From Melioribacter sp. (GTDB lineage Bacteria; Bacteroidota; Ignavibacteria; Ignavibacteriales; Melioribacteraceae), in the NCBI GenBank assembly GCA_026417975.1, contig JAOACD010000016.1:234913-298912 (forward strand): a DNA stretch of 64,000 nt. The letters run 5' to 3'. Position numbers and translations under genes: made by a program. The notes under the pieces are model-generated. The model did not search any database and was not told where the DNA came from. It saw nothing but the letters and a program-made list of their open reading frames with translations. Below are positions 37,801 to 46,096 of this stretch, piece by piece. How positions within the stretch are numbered: position 1 is the stretch's first letter; the number at the start of each line of letters is the position of its first letter.

Positions 37801-38545
37801 TTTTGATAGGCAAGTTACTGCAATTAGAAAACTCAATAATGTCCTTGATACTTTTTTCTCTGAAGAGGAAGATTTAAGTAATACAATTTTTCACAAAGCA
37901 GTTGTTACAAACAAATCAAGAAATTATAAGCAGGATTCAATTCTTTTTATAATGTGGTTAGTTGTTTCAAATATTAGCTTGATGTTCGAAGATGAAGGTG
38001 ATATTAATAAGCGGAATTATATAAATAAAATATTACTTGATACACCAATAAGGAATATTTTGAAAAAACTTGGAAGAGGAGACTATGATATTTACCGATT
38101 TATGCTTTTAATTAATATTTTGCAAGAGATTAGTACAGGCTTAATAGAAATGTTTTGTGTGAGAGAAAGTTCTTCTACAGAAAAATTTTATGGGACTGTA
38201 GATTTAAACTGTGCAGTAAAGTTATTAGAAAATCAAAACGTAAGGTTGTTTATCGGAGTCAACGAGTTTGAAAATGTTACATACTACAGCAAAGAAAATT
38301 TAGAAGAGCTTTTAGATTGGTTACTCACACTTTCACTACTTGAAAACCTTATCTTAATGATACTTGAAAAGAATCCTAAGGATGATAAAGAATTAGAAAA
38401 ACTAAATCCTGATATTGTTAAATTAATAGAAATAACTTTTGAGAAGTATAAAAAAATAAAAGAGTTATCTGATGAATCAGGTTATCAACTATATAATTTT
38501 ATTAATGCCTTAAAGCAATTTCAAGTAAATGACTCTTATTTATAA
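34859..38545 (+). CDS. Large GH13 alpha-amylase-family protein
   Basis: A 1228-residue cytoplasmic-looking protein (no signal peptide). The central GH13 barrel has region I as DMVANHTG (about 437), region II as IRFDAAMT (nucleophile Asp, about 556) and region III as LLAEAFWLLEG (acid/base Glu, about 620). Region IV reads FMSNPDEETA (about 678), where Pro replaces the usual His before the Asp. The N-terminal 350 and C-terminal 350 residues match nothing I recognise; the latter is helical. A GGGPPPAIVP stretch at about 278 is a likely EF-P-dependent site. It probably acts on glycogen or maltooligosaccharides. Confidence 0.82.
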   Translation: MSKLFFEIRSKIFTDEIFYSGLKFPKYEFHIAREIRKKYDFSDELFSITGNVVFADFRAVREFVHKINSKRNIKDYVHAGKVNAFALIDEIYHYLCRQYEIQINPDVYERALDFLKKTFGDDKIRKILFEFVELFPPIDVYKGKISLFDYLNSYLENKSAEEITLEELILLYFANFNPANKDIVELFDHNYFSDKQLYNGVIESLEKFFADEKKIGLDNQDLFTFFKTPFIVAPDNLEAQLDFIRERWGILLDERFIRKILSSKDFLKEEYKPVEGGGPPPAIVPQYKGEVSQSDLLILGMSGYKYAYDISKVYEEPERFTEDIDWMPNVILIAKNTFVWLDQLSKKYQREIRKLDQIPDEELELLSRWGFNALWLIGIWERSSASKKIKNLMGNVDVAASAYSIYDYQIAEDLGGEPAFQNLNDRAKKYGIRLACDMVANHTGIYSKWVVEHPEYFIQTKHPPFPNYTFSGPNLSDDPSIQIRIEDGYWTRTDAAVVFERIDNRTGERIYIYHGNDGTKMPWNDTAQLNMLLPEVREAVIQKIFEVAKKFSIIRFDAAMTLTKMHFQRLWYPEPGLGGAIPSRIDYSMTKEDFDKLFPVEFWREVVDRINSEMPNTLLLAEAFWLLEGYFVRSLGMHRVYNSAFMNMLMREENEKYRDLITNTLEFEPEILKRYVNFMSNPDEETAIKQFGSDDKYFGVCTMMVTLPGLPLFAHGQIEGYIEKYGMEYQRAYYHETPNQYLIERHQREIFPLLRKRYLFSGIENFWFYDFIDDYGHVNENVFAYSNYINGERVIVFYNNKFENAYGRIYRTTPKLIPVNDKKEIHTKTIASALNLKRSKEYYYIFRDHVTNLEYLRSGYDFEIEGLYVELGAFKYAVFLDFREIYDEFGDWEKLYRKLKGKGVPNVARELVELQLEPIHLEFEHMFDDDILNNFIKACVYDKDDNREVKIKFIDEKYYGLLNTINLHLNLNRDTKPILVNFDRQVTAIRKLNNVLDTFFSEEEDLSNTIFHKAVVTNKSRNYKQDSILFIMWLVVSNISLMFEDEGDINKRNYINKILLDTPIRNILKKLGRGDYDIYRFMLLINILQEISTGLIEMFCVRESSSTEKFYGTVDLNCAVKLLENQNVRLFIGVNEFENVTYYSKENLEELLDWLLTLSLLENLILMILEKNPKDDKELEKLNPDIVKLIEITFEKYKKIKELSDESGYQLYNFINALKQFQVNDSYL

Positions 38546-38785
38546 TTTTATTTTTGTTTTTCTTCAAAAAAATCTTCTGTTATTATACAAAGTGAATTTT
38601 TATTTGACTTACAAGTTATTCGTTCAGTATTTCTTGTTTTATTCTATCTGGGGGTAACTTAAATAATTATTTCTAATAAACTTATAGGCTCAAATTTACT
38701 TTTTTATCCAACAAAAATAACTATCAATTAATTTTAACTAAGTTATTTTATAATTATTTTTACTTTGTAATTCTAATGGTGCAAC

Positions 38786-39628
38786 ATGGTTTTCTTTGAC
38801 CCAGTAACACAGGATCCTCTTTATACCAATAAGGAATTTCCCTCATCAATGACACCTGTTGTGTTTAATAGTAATGGATTTAAAGTTTTAGGGACAATGC
38901 TCACAGCAGCAGGCGAAAAACTTCACCCTATGATAATTTTACTTCATGGTTTCCCTGGTAATGAACTAAATTTGGATTTAGCTCATGTATTCAGACGCCA
39001 AGGATTTAATGTGTTAATATTCCATTACAGGGGATGCTGGGGTAGCGAAGGAACTTTTTATTGGAAAAATTTAATAGATGATTTAGACTCTGCAATAAGT
39101 TTTATTAAGTGCGAAGAATCAATAAAAAAATTTAGAATTGATACAAAAAAAATTATTTTAGTTGGTCACAGCATGGGCGGATTTGCTTCGATGTATTATT
39201 CAGCAATGCATGATGATATAAAGAATGTTGTTTCAATTGCAGGATTTAATTCAGGGGCTTTTGCTGAGCTTATTGAGCTAGATAAAGATATTTATAATTA
39301 TAGTCTTGAAAAAATAAGAAGCGCTTTACCATTTGTTAAAAATACAAATGAAGAGATATTATTAAATGAACTTCTTCAATACAAAGAACAATGGAATCTT
39401 TTAAATTATGTAAGCAAATTGTCTCAAAAGAATCTTCTTTTAATAGCAGCAAAGTATGATTCTACTGCACCTATTGAAATTCATCATATACCTTTAGTTG
39501 TTGCTCTTAATATGATTAATTCAACAAATTTTGAACAGTATATACTTGAATGTGGACACTCGTTTATTGATAAACGAATTGAACTTGCAAAAATAATTTC
39601 CAACTGGCTATCTAAAATTGAGTATTAA
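38786..39628 (+). CDS. Alpha/beta hydrolase
   Basis: A 280-residue alpha/beta-hydrolase fold protein. It shows the oxyanion segment ILLHGFPGNE, LIFHYRGCWGSEG, the nucleophile elbow VGHSMGGFASM (GxSxG), a late Asp in AAKYDSTAP and a catalytic His in LECGHSFID. These marks are like those of the dienelactone hydrolase or prolyl-oligopeptidase group. The substrate cannot be told. It is followed 1 base later by a PLP decarboxylase and preceded by a 240-base gap where I see no other gene. Confidence 0.82.
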   Translation: MVFFDPVTQDPLYTNKEFPSSMTPVVFNSNGFKVLGTMLTAAGEKLHPMIILLHGFPGNELNLDLAHVFRRQGFNVLIFHYRGCWGSEGTFYWKNLIDDLDSAISFIKCEESIKKFRIDTKKIILVGHSMGGFASMYYSAMHDDIKNVVSIAGFNSGAFAELIELDKDIYNYSLEKIRSALPFVKNTNEEILLNELLQYKEQWNLLNYVSKLSQKNLLLIAAKYDSTAPIEIHHIPLVVALNMINSTNFEQYILECGHSFIDKRIELAKIISNWLSKIEY

Positions 39629-39629
39629 T

Positions 39630-41075
39630 ATGGAAAAGAAAAATTTATGTGATATGCCCTCGAATGAGTTTCAAGACAGTGGTCATAAACTTATTGATTG
39701 GTCAACAAATTATTTAAAAAATGTTGAAAAATACAAAGTCCTTCCTGATGTTAAGCCAGGCGATATTATATCTAAACTGCCACCCGTGCCACCAGAAGAA
39801 GCTGAACCCTTTGATAATATTATACAGGATATTGACAAAATAATTTTGCCAGGTATTACACACTGGCAGCACCCAAATTTTATGGCATATTTTGCTTCTA
39901 CTGCTAGTGGACCAGGAATTTTAGCTGATATTGTAAGTTCTACTTTGAATTCTAATGGAATGGTTTGGAAAACCTCACCTGCTCTGACAGAACTTGAGTT
40001 TGTTGTTCTTAATTGGTATAAAAAAATGTTGAATTTACCTGAAGAGTTTAAAGGGATAATTTATGATACAGCCTCAATAAGTTCATTGCACGCTATTGCT
40101 TCTGCTCGTGAAAATATTAATCTCGATATAAAGAATAGAGGATTGTATCAAATTCCTAAACTTAGACTTTATTGTTCAGAGCAAGCACATTCATCAATAG
40201 AGAAGGCTGCTATAACATTAGGAATAGGACTCAACGGAGTGAAAAAAATTCCTGTCGATTCAGAATATAAAATGATTACTTCAGAACTTGAAAACTCAAT
40301 TATTGAAGATATCAACAATGGAATAATTCCATTTTGTGTTGTTGCTACAATTGGAACTACATCAACAACAAGCGTAGACCCTGTTGATAAAATTTCTGAA
40401 ATATGTAAGAAATATAATTTATGGTTGCATGTGGATGCAGCTTATGCTGGAGTTACAGCAATGTTGCCAGAAATGAGGCAATATTTTCAAGGAATTGAGA
40501 ATGCAGATTCAATTGTTACAAATCCTCATAAATGGCTCTTTGTACCAATTGATTTAAGTGTGCTTTATATTAAAAAACCTGATGTCCTTAAGCAGGCTTT
40601 TTCACTAGTACCAGAGTACCTTAAAACAAATGAAGATACATTAGTAGATAACTTAATGGATTATGGAATTCAACTTGGTAGAAGATTTCGCGCATTGAAA
40701 TTGTGGTTTGTAATTCGTTATTTTGGAGTTGAGGGACTTAAAAAAAGGATAAGAGAACATATACGACTCGCAAAACTTTTTGCTAATTGGATTGATGAAC
40801 ATCCAAATTTTGAAAGGTTAGCTCCAGTTCCTTTTAGCACAGTTTGTTTTAGAGCAAAGTTTCCACATTTGAACGAAGAGGCACTAAATATATTCAATGA
40901 AAAGTTAATTAATAAAATAAATTCTACAGGGAAATTGTTTCTTACTCATACTAAATTAAATAATAAGTTTACTTTGAGACTTGTTATCTCTGGAATAAGA
41001 CAAGAAGAAAAACATGTAGTAGATGCTTGGGAATTAATTAAAAATATTGCGTTATCTTTGCAAGAAGAGTTCTAA
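39630..41075 (+). CDS. PLP-dependent aromatic-L-amino-acid-decarboxylase family protein
   Basis: A 481-residue group II decarboxylase. It has GITHWQHPNFMAYFAST near residue 80, the LWLHVDAAYAG segment with the PLP-pairing Asp, and TNPHKWLFVPID with the Schiff-base Lys. Eukaryotic and bacterial relatives act on tyrosine, tryptophan or DOPA. The substrate here is open. The ATG at 39630, 1 base after the hydrolase stop, is preferred to the TTG at 39618. The two genes are probably one unit. Confidence 0.87.
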   Translation: MEKKNLCDMPSNEFQDSGHKLIDWSTNYLKNVEKYKVLPDVKPGDIISKLPPVPPEEAEPFDNIIQDIDKIILPGITHWQHPNFMAYFASTASGPGILADIVSSTLNSNGMVWKTSPALTELEFVVLNWYKKMLNLPEEFKGIIYDTASISSLHAIASARENINLDIKNRGLYQIPKLRLYCSEQAHSSIEKAAITLGIGLNGVKKIPVDSEYKMITSELENSIIEDINNGIIPFCVVATIGTTSTTSVDPVDKISEICKKYNLWLHVDAAYAGVTAMLPEMRQYFQGIENADSIVTNPHKWLFVPIDLSVLYIKKPDVLKQAFSLVPEYLKTNEDTLVDNLMDYGIQLGRRFRALKLWFVIRYFGVEGLKKRIREHIRLAKLFANWIDEHPNFERLAPVPFSTVCFRAKFPHLNEEALNIFNEKLINKINSTGKLFLTHTKLNNKFTLRLVISGIRQEEKHVVDAWELIKNIALSLQEEF

Positions 41076-41108
41076 AAATATAAATATAAGTAAGAAAGAG
41101 GGCATTAA

Positions 41109-43055
41109 ATGAATTTTATTTTTATTAATTGTTTTGCAATAACTATTTTAATTGCTCAAATAAATCTTGATTCTCTTATTAAATCCAATTCATCTCTTTC
41201 TAAAACTGAGCAAATTGAAATATTGTTAAATTACTGCTGGGCCTACCGCAGTAGGGATCCACAATTTTCAATTCAATGTGCTAAGGAAGCAATTAAAAGG
41301 GCAGAGTCAATTCAGAATAAAAAGCTTAAAGCTAAAGCATTAAATCTATTGGGAGTTGTTTATAGAAACCTTGGTTATCATGAAAAAGCTCTGAGTTTAT
41401 ATAACGAGGCTTTGAGTTTATCTATCGAATCTAATGATTCAATCCAAATAGCTTTTTCATTTAATAATATTGGAGGAATATATAGGCTTCAAGGGAATAA
41501 TCCATTAGCATTAGAATATGTCTTAAAGGCATTAAGAATTTTTGAAAAATTTAATTTTATAGAAGGTATAGCTTTTTGTACTATTAATATTGGTTTAATT
41601 TATAAAAATCAAGAAGACTACGATAATTCGCTTTCATATTTAGAAAGAACATTAGAACTAAGAAAGCAACTTGATGATAAGCAAGGTATTGCTTTGACTT
41701 TAAATTTAATGGGAGAAGTTTTTTATTCAAAAAGAGATATTGAAAATGCTATGAAATATTATAAGCTCTCAGAAGCAATTTATAAAAATCTTAAAGACAA
41801 AAGAGGTTTAGCTTCCGTTTGGGGAGGAATGGGAAATGTTTATGAAGCTAAAAATGATATTAAAAATGCATTAAATTATCACAAACGAGCGCTTGAATAT
41901 TCGAAAAGAACTTCTTACATGGAAGGACAAATAATGAATTATAATAAACTTGCAATCTTATACGCAAAAAAAAATGATTTTTCTAAAGCAGAAGAATATC
42001 TCAAAGATGCACAAAAATTAGCAGAGAAAACAAAAACAGCTTATTTGTTACTTGAGTGTTATAAACATTGGATTAATTACAATGAAATTATAAAAAATTA
42101 TGAAAAAGCTTTCGAGTTTAGTCAAAAGTATATAACATTGAAAGATTCATTGATGAACGAAAGAAACATTATGGCAGTAAAATCAATGGAAGCTTTTTAT
42201 AAAGCTGAAAAGGCAGCAAAAGAAAATACTCTTCTTATGAAGGATATTCAAATGACCGAAAAACAACGAGATTATTTTATTGTAATTACTCTTTTGATAC
42301 TCTTAATTTCGGTAATCACTTATAGTAGGTACATTACTAAAAAAGTAGCTAACGAGAAGTTGAAAGAACTCAATTCTATGAAAGATACTCTTTTTAGAAT
42401 AATTGCTCACGATTTAAGAATACCATTTAATACAATATTTGGTTACTTAGGTTTGTTGAGAGATAATTTTAATTCATTGGATGACGATGAAAAACTGAGT
42501 TATATAGTTAATATGGAGAAAGCTGCAAAACAAAATTTACATTTACTCGAAAATCTTCTACTTTGGTCTCGTTCTCAAACAGGGAGACTTGAAATTGAAC
42601 TAAAGCCCTTAGATTTACAAGAAATAGTAATGGAAAATTTTTCTATGTTAAGTTCAATTGCCAATAATAAAAATATTACACTACAAACGAACATTGTAGA
42701 TGGAGTTAAAGTATTGGCAGATGAAAATATGCTTAATACAATATTAAGAAATCTTATTCAAAATAGTATAAAATTTACAAACATAGGAGGGAAAGTTACT
42801 GTAGATTCTCTCGAAGAAGATGAATTTGTAAAAGTAATTGTTGAGGATAACGGTATAGGAATTGACAAAGAAATTATGGATAAAATATTTCAATTAGATG
42901 GAAATAAAAGTCGAACTGGTACAATAGGAGAAAGTGGTACAGGTCTTGGCTTGATTTTGTGTAAAGAATTTGTAGAAAAACTAGGGGGCAAAATTCAAGT
43001 TGAAAGTGAAGTAAATAAAGGCAGTAAATTTATATTTACATTACCTTCCGCTTAA
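41109..43055 (+). CDS. TPR-containing sensor histidine kinase
   Basis: The 648-residue protein has a probable N-terminal signal or anchor (about 1-17) and a run of tetratricopeptide repeats (about 50-340; LGVVYRNLGYHEKALSLYNE is a clear example). A membrane helix (about 391-410) follows, then a HisKA domain with AHDLRIPFN (His at about 434). The ATPase domain has the N box LRNLIQNSIKFTN, DNGIGID and GTGLGLILCKEF. The repeats face the periplasm if the first segment is a signal peptide. No response regulator gene is adjacent. Confidence 0.9.
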   Translation: MNFIFINCFAITILIAQINLDSLIKSNSSLSKTEQIEILLNYCWAYRSRDPQFSIQCAKEAIKRAESIQNKKLKAKALNLLGVVYRNLGYHEKALSLYNEALSLSIESNDSIQIAFSFNNIGGIYRLQGNNPLALEYVLKALRIFEKFNFIEGIAFCTINIGLIYKNQEDYDNSLSYLERTLELRKQLDDKQGIALTLNLMGEVFYSKRDIENAMKYYKLSEAIYKNLKDKRGLASVWGGMGNVYEAKNDIKNALNYHKRALEYSKRTSYMEGQIMNYNKLAILYAKKNDFSKAEEYLKDAQKLAEKTKTAYLLLECYKHWINYNEIIKNYEKAFEFSQKYITLKDSLMNERNIMAVKSMEAFYKAEKAAKENTLLMKDIQMTEKQRDYFIVITLLILLISVITYSRYITKKVANEKLKELNSMKDTLFRIIAHDLRIPFNTIFGYLGLLRDNFNSLDDDEKLSYIVNMEKAAKQNLHLLENLLLWSRSQTGRLEIELKPLDLQEIVMENFSMLSSIANNKNITLQTNIVDGVKVLADENMLNTILRNLIQNSIKFTNIGGKVTVDSLEEDEFVKVIVEDNGIGIDKEIMDKIFQLDGNKSRTGTIGESGTGLGLILCKEFVEKLGGKIQVESEVNKGSKFIFTLPSA

Positions 43056-43109
43056 AATTATTCTTTCAATTTTATTTAACCTTCTTTTTAATCTTCTTAT
43101 AGGTTTTCT

Positions 43110-43117
43110 TATATTTG
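43110..43117 (+). promoter_or_regulatory. TAnnTTTG motif before glyS
   Basis: TATATTTG matches the Bacteroidota -7 consensus TAnnTTTG and lies 26 bases before the proposed glyS start. No TTG-type -33 box was found at the right distance. The motif is short and AT-rich, so chance is possible. Confidence 0.25.
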
Positions 43118-43132
43118 CTGTAAAAAAATTTT

Positions 43133-43139
43133 GGAGGTG
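43133..43139 (+). promoter_or_regulatory. Ribosome binding site that sets the glyS start
   Basis: GGAGGTG is a near-perfect anti-16S match. The in-frame codon at ideal spacing is ATC at 43144. The first conventional start, GTG at 43180, is 40 bases away, too far to be served by this site. Confidence 0.7.
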
Positions 43140-43143
43140 TAAA

Positions 43144-44589
43144 ATCGGAAAGGGGCAAAACGAAATTGTAGATAAAATTGTGTCGCTTGCTAAGCGACGT
43201 GGATTTGTATTTCAATCAAGTGAAATTTATGGTGGACTTAATGGCTGCTGGGATTATGGACCGCTAGGTGTCGAACTTCTTAGAAATATTAAAGAAGAAT
43301 GGTGGAAAGCAATGACTTACCGCGAGGATATAGAAGGAATAGATGCAGCCATTCTTATGCACCCACGCGTTTGGGAAGCAAGTGGCCACGTAGAAAATTT
43401 TACAGACCCAATGGTCGATTGTAAACAATGTAAAGCGAGATTTAGACTTGATACTCTAAGTGAATTAATATCAGATAAGAATAAAGAAAAAGCAATTAGA
43501 GAGTTTGATATTAATTTATTAGAACAAGATGGCACTTTAGAAGATAAGTTTATGTCTTTACTTGAAAGCTCTGAGTTGGCTCCAAAATTTATTAGCTTTT
43601 TAAATTGTCCTCAATGTGGTAATAAAGGCACTTTCACTCAACCAAGAAAATTTAATTTGATGTTCAAAACATTTTTGGGACCCGTCGAAGATGAAAGCAA
43701 TATAATTTATTTAAGACCAGAAACTGCTCAAGGTATTTATGTTAATTTCTTAAATGTAGCAAATTCAAGTAGACAAAAATTACCCTTTGGAATTGCTCAA
43801 ATTGGAAAAGCTTTTAGGAATGAAATTAATACAAAGAACTTTCTCTTTAGAACTCGTGAATTCGAACAAATGGAAATGCAATATTTTGTAAAGCCTGGAA
43901 CCGATAAAAAATATTTTGATGAATGGAAAGAAATTAGAATCCAATGGTATAAAGATTTAGGAATGACTCCATCTAAACTTAGATTTCATGACCATCCAAA
44001 AGAAAAATTAGCTCATTATGCAAAAGAAGCGACAGATATTGAATATGAATTCCCATTTGGTTGGGGAGAAATAGAAGGAATTCATAACAGAACCGATTAT
44101 GATTTAAGTCGTCATCAAGAATACTCTGGTAAGTCTCAACTTTATTTTGATGATGAAACAAAAGAAAAGTACATTCCATACATAATTGAAACTTCTGCAG
44201 GTGCAAGTCGTTCTTTTATGGCATTTTTAATTGATGCTTATTATGAAGAAGAAGTTAATGGAGAATTAAGAAGTGTTTTAAGATTTCATCCTAAATTAGC
44301 TCCAATTAAGGCTGCTGTATTTCCACTTGTTAATAAAGACGGAATGCCAGAAGTTGCAATGAAAATTGAGAAACAGCTTAGACCTCATTTAAAAATATTT
44401 TATGACGATAAAGGTGCAATTGGAAGACGATATAGAAGAATGGACGAAGCAGGTACACCTTTCTGTGTCACAGTTGATACTCAAACCTTACAAGACGAAA
44501 CAGTAACAGTGCGAGAAAGAGATTCGATGAACCAGGTCAGAGTTTCTATAAGTAATTTGTTGAGCTATTTACAGGAAAAATTAAGATAA
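43144..44589 (+). CDS. glyS: Glycyl-tRNA synthetase (single-chain type), probable ATC start
   Basis: GlyRS charges tRNA-Gly; this is the alpha2 single-chain form. Visible are GFVFQSSEIYGGLNGCWDYGP near the N terminus, RPETAQGIYVNF (class II motif 2 region), FRTREFEQMEMQYF, and the EYEFPFGWGEIEGI and ETSAGASRSFMAFL motifs. A C-terminal anticodon-binding domain follows (about 385-481). The frame continues 12 codons upstream of the GTG at 43180 and gives the expected N-terminal helix (IVDKIVSLAKRRG). A GGAGGTG SD is placed for ATC at 43144, so I use that start (481 residues). Confidence 0.88.
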   Translation: MGKGQNEIVDKIVSLAKRRGFVFQSSEIYGGLNGCWDYGPLGVELLRNIKEEWWKAMTYREDIEGIDAAILMHPRVWEASGHVENFTDPMVDCKQCKARFRLDTLSELISDKNKEKAIREFDINLLEQDGTLEDKFMSLLESSELAPKFISFLNCPQCGNKGTFTQPRKFNLMFKTFLGPVEDESNIIYLRPETAQGIYVNFLNVANSSRQKLPFGIAQIGKAFRNEINTKNFLFRTREFEQMEMQYFVKPGTDKKYFDEWKEIRIQWYKDLGMTPSKLRFHDHPKEKLAHYAKEATDIEYEFPFGWGEIEGIHNRTDYDLSRHQEYSGKSQLYFDDETKEKYIPYIIETSAGASRSFMAFLIDAYYEEEVNGELRSVLRFHPKLAPIKAAVFPLVNKDGMPEVAMKIEKQLRPHLKIFYDDKGAIGRRYRRMDEAGTPFCVTVDTQTLQDETVTVRERDSMNQVRVSISNLLSYLQEKLR

Positions 44590-44595
44590 GTATTA

Positions 44596-44633
44596 AAAAA
44601 ACACGGATTAGTTACAAACTAATCCGTGTTTTT
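44596..44633 (+). terminator. Rho-independent terminator after glyS
   Basis: A 13-bp perfect stem (44601-44613 with 44617-44629) with a three-base ACA loop ends in a T run and is preceded by a matching A run. It lies 11 bases after the glyS stop. Confidence 0.9.
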
Positions 44634-44726
44634 AATCCTCAGGGCAATAAATCTTCTTCATAAATCAGGAACAAATTCTTACTTTTACACAACTAAATGT
44701 TTGTAAAAAATAAGGGAGTAAGCTTA

Positions 44727-46058
44727 ATGAAAAATAAGGTTTTCTTATTGTTTCTACTGGTTACTTTTACAATTACTTCAGCTCAGGTAAGAAAAATTGA
44801 ATTTGTCCAGTATAAATTGGATAATGGGCTGAATGTTATTTTACATCAGGATAATTCAACGCCAATAGTTGCTATTGTTGTTTTGTATCATGTTGGAAGT
44901 AAAAATGAAGATCCAGAAAGAACAGGCTTTGCTCATTTTTTTGAACATCTTATGTTTGAAGGCTCGCCAAATATTCCACGCGGAGAATATTTTAAAATTA
45001 TTGAAGCTGCAGGCGGTGAATTAAATGCAAATACATCTTTTGATAGAACTCTATATTATGAAATTCTTCCCTCAAATCAATTGGAACTTGGTTTGTACAT
45101 GGAATCTGAACGAATGCTTCATCTTAAAATTGATAGCATTGGCGTAGAAACTCAAAGAAAAGTTGTTAAAGAAGAAAGAAAACAACGTTACGAAAACCAA
45201 CCTTATGGTTCTTTGATCGAAAAGATATTTAGTAATGCTTATAAAGTGCATCCTTATAGATGGACTCCAATTGGTCAAGTTCAATATATAGATCAAGCAA
45301 AACTTGATGAATTTATTGCTTTTTATAAAAAATACTATGTTCCACAAAATGCAACATTGTGTATTGCTGGTGATATAGACATTAAGAAAACAAAAGAACT
45401 AGTACAAAAATATTTTGGAGAAATTCCTCCAGGCAAAGAAGAAATAGTTAGGCCAAATATTGCTGAACCAGAACAAACAAAAGAGATAAGAGAAGTTATC
45501 TATGATAATGTACAGTTACCTATGGTTGCTTTTGCTTATCATATGCCAGCACAAGGAACCCCTGATTATTATGCGTTGAGCGTTTTAACTACTTTATTAT
45601 CTGGCGGCGAGAGTTCACGCTTGCAAAAAGAGATTAAAGACAAACAACAAAAGGCACTTGCTGTTGGTTCTATACCAATACCAATGGAAGATCCGGGGTT
45701 GTTTATAGTATATGGGCTTGCAAATGTTGGTGTAAAAGCGGAAGAATTAGAAGAAGCTATTCAAAATGAAATTGAAAAAGTTAAGAAAGAATTGATTAGT
45801 GAATATGAGTTCAAAAAAATAAGAAATCAAATTGAAAGTGATTTCGTAAAGGAGAATTCTACTATGTTAGGAATAGCTGAAAACCTCGCAAATTATTTTG
45901 TCTATTATGGCGACGCTAACTTAATTAATACTGAAATTCAAAGATATATGAAAGTTACAAGAGAAGATATTAAACGAGTAGCTAATAAATATTTGAGAAA
46001 CGAAAATAGAGTAGTCCTTTATTATTTACCAAAATCTATGGAAAAAAGTGAAAAATGA
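44727..46058 (+). CDS. M16-family zinc peptidase, active subunit
   Basis: A 443-residue exported peptidase. Signal peptide is about 1-19 (ends ITSAQ). The inverted zinc motif HFFEH (His70, Glu73, His74) is intact, with the distal Glu ligand in EERKQRYENQPYG about 75 residues later. The second M16 domain (about 235-430) follows. The ATG at 44727, 8 bases after GGGAG, begins the signal peptide; the ATG at 44697 would spoil it. The next gene encodes an M16 protein lacking the zinc motif, so the two likely form a heterodimer. Confidence 0.92.
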   Translation: MKNKVFLLFLLVTFTITSAQVRKIEFVQYKLDNGLNVILHQDNSTPIVAIVVLYHVGSKNEDPERTGFAHFFEHLMFEGSPNIPRGEYFKIIEAAGGELNANTSFDRTLYYEILPSNQLELGLYMESERMLHLKIDSIGVETQRKVVKEERKQRYENQPYGSLIEKIFSNAYKVHPYRWTPIGQVQYIDQAKLDEFIAFYKKYYVPQNATLCIAGDIDIKKTKELVQKYFGEIPPGKEEIVRPNIAEPEQTKEIREVIYDNVQLPMVAFAYHMPAQGTPDYYALSVLTTLLSGGESSRLQKEIKDKQQKALAVGSIPIPMEDPGLFIVYGLANVGVKAEELEEAIQNEIEKVKKELISEYEFKKIRNQIESDFVKENSTMLGIAENLANYFVYYGDANLINTEIQRYMKVTREDIKRVANKYLRNENRVVLYYLPKSMEKSEK

Positions 46059-46096
46059 TTTTTGGTATAAAAATGAACTAAAAAGGGGTTTCAAAA

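Noticed and set aside
43056..43143. T-box leader for glyS
   Set aside because: Only 88 bases lie between the genes, with no T-box sequence or terminator/antiterminator pair.
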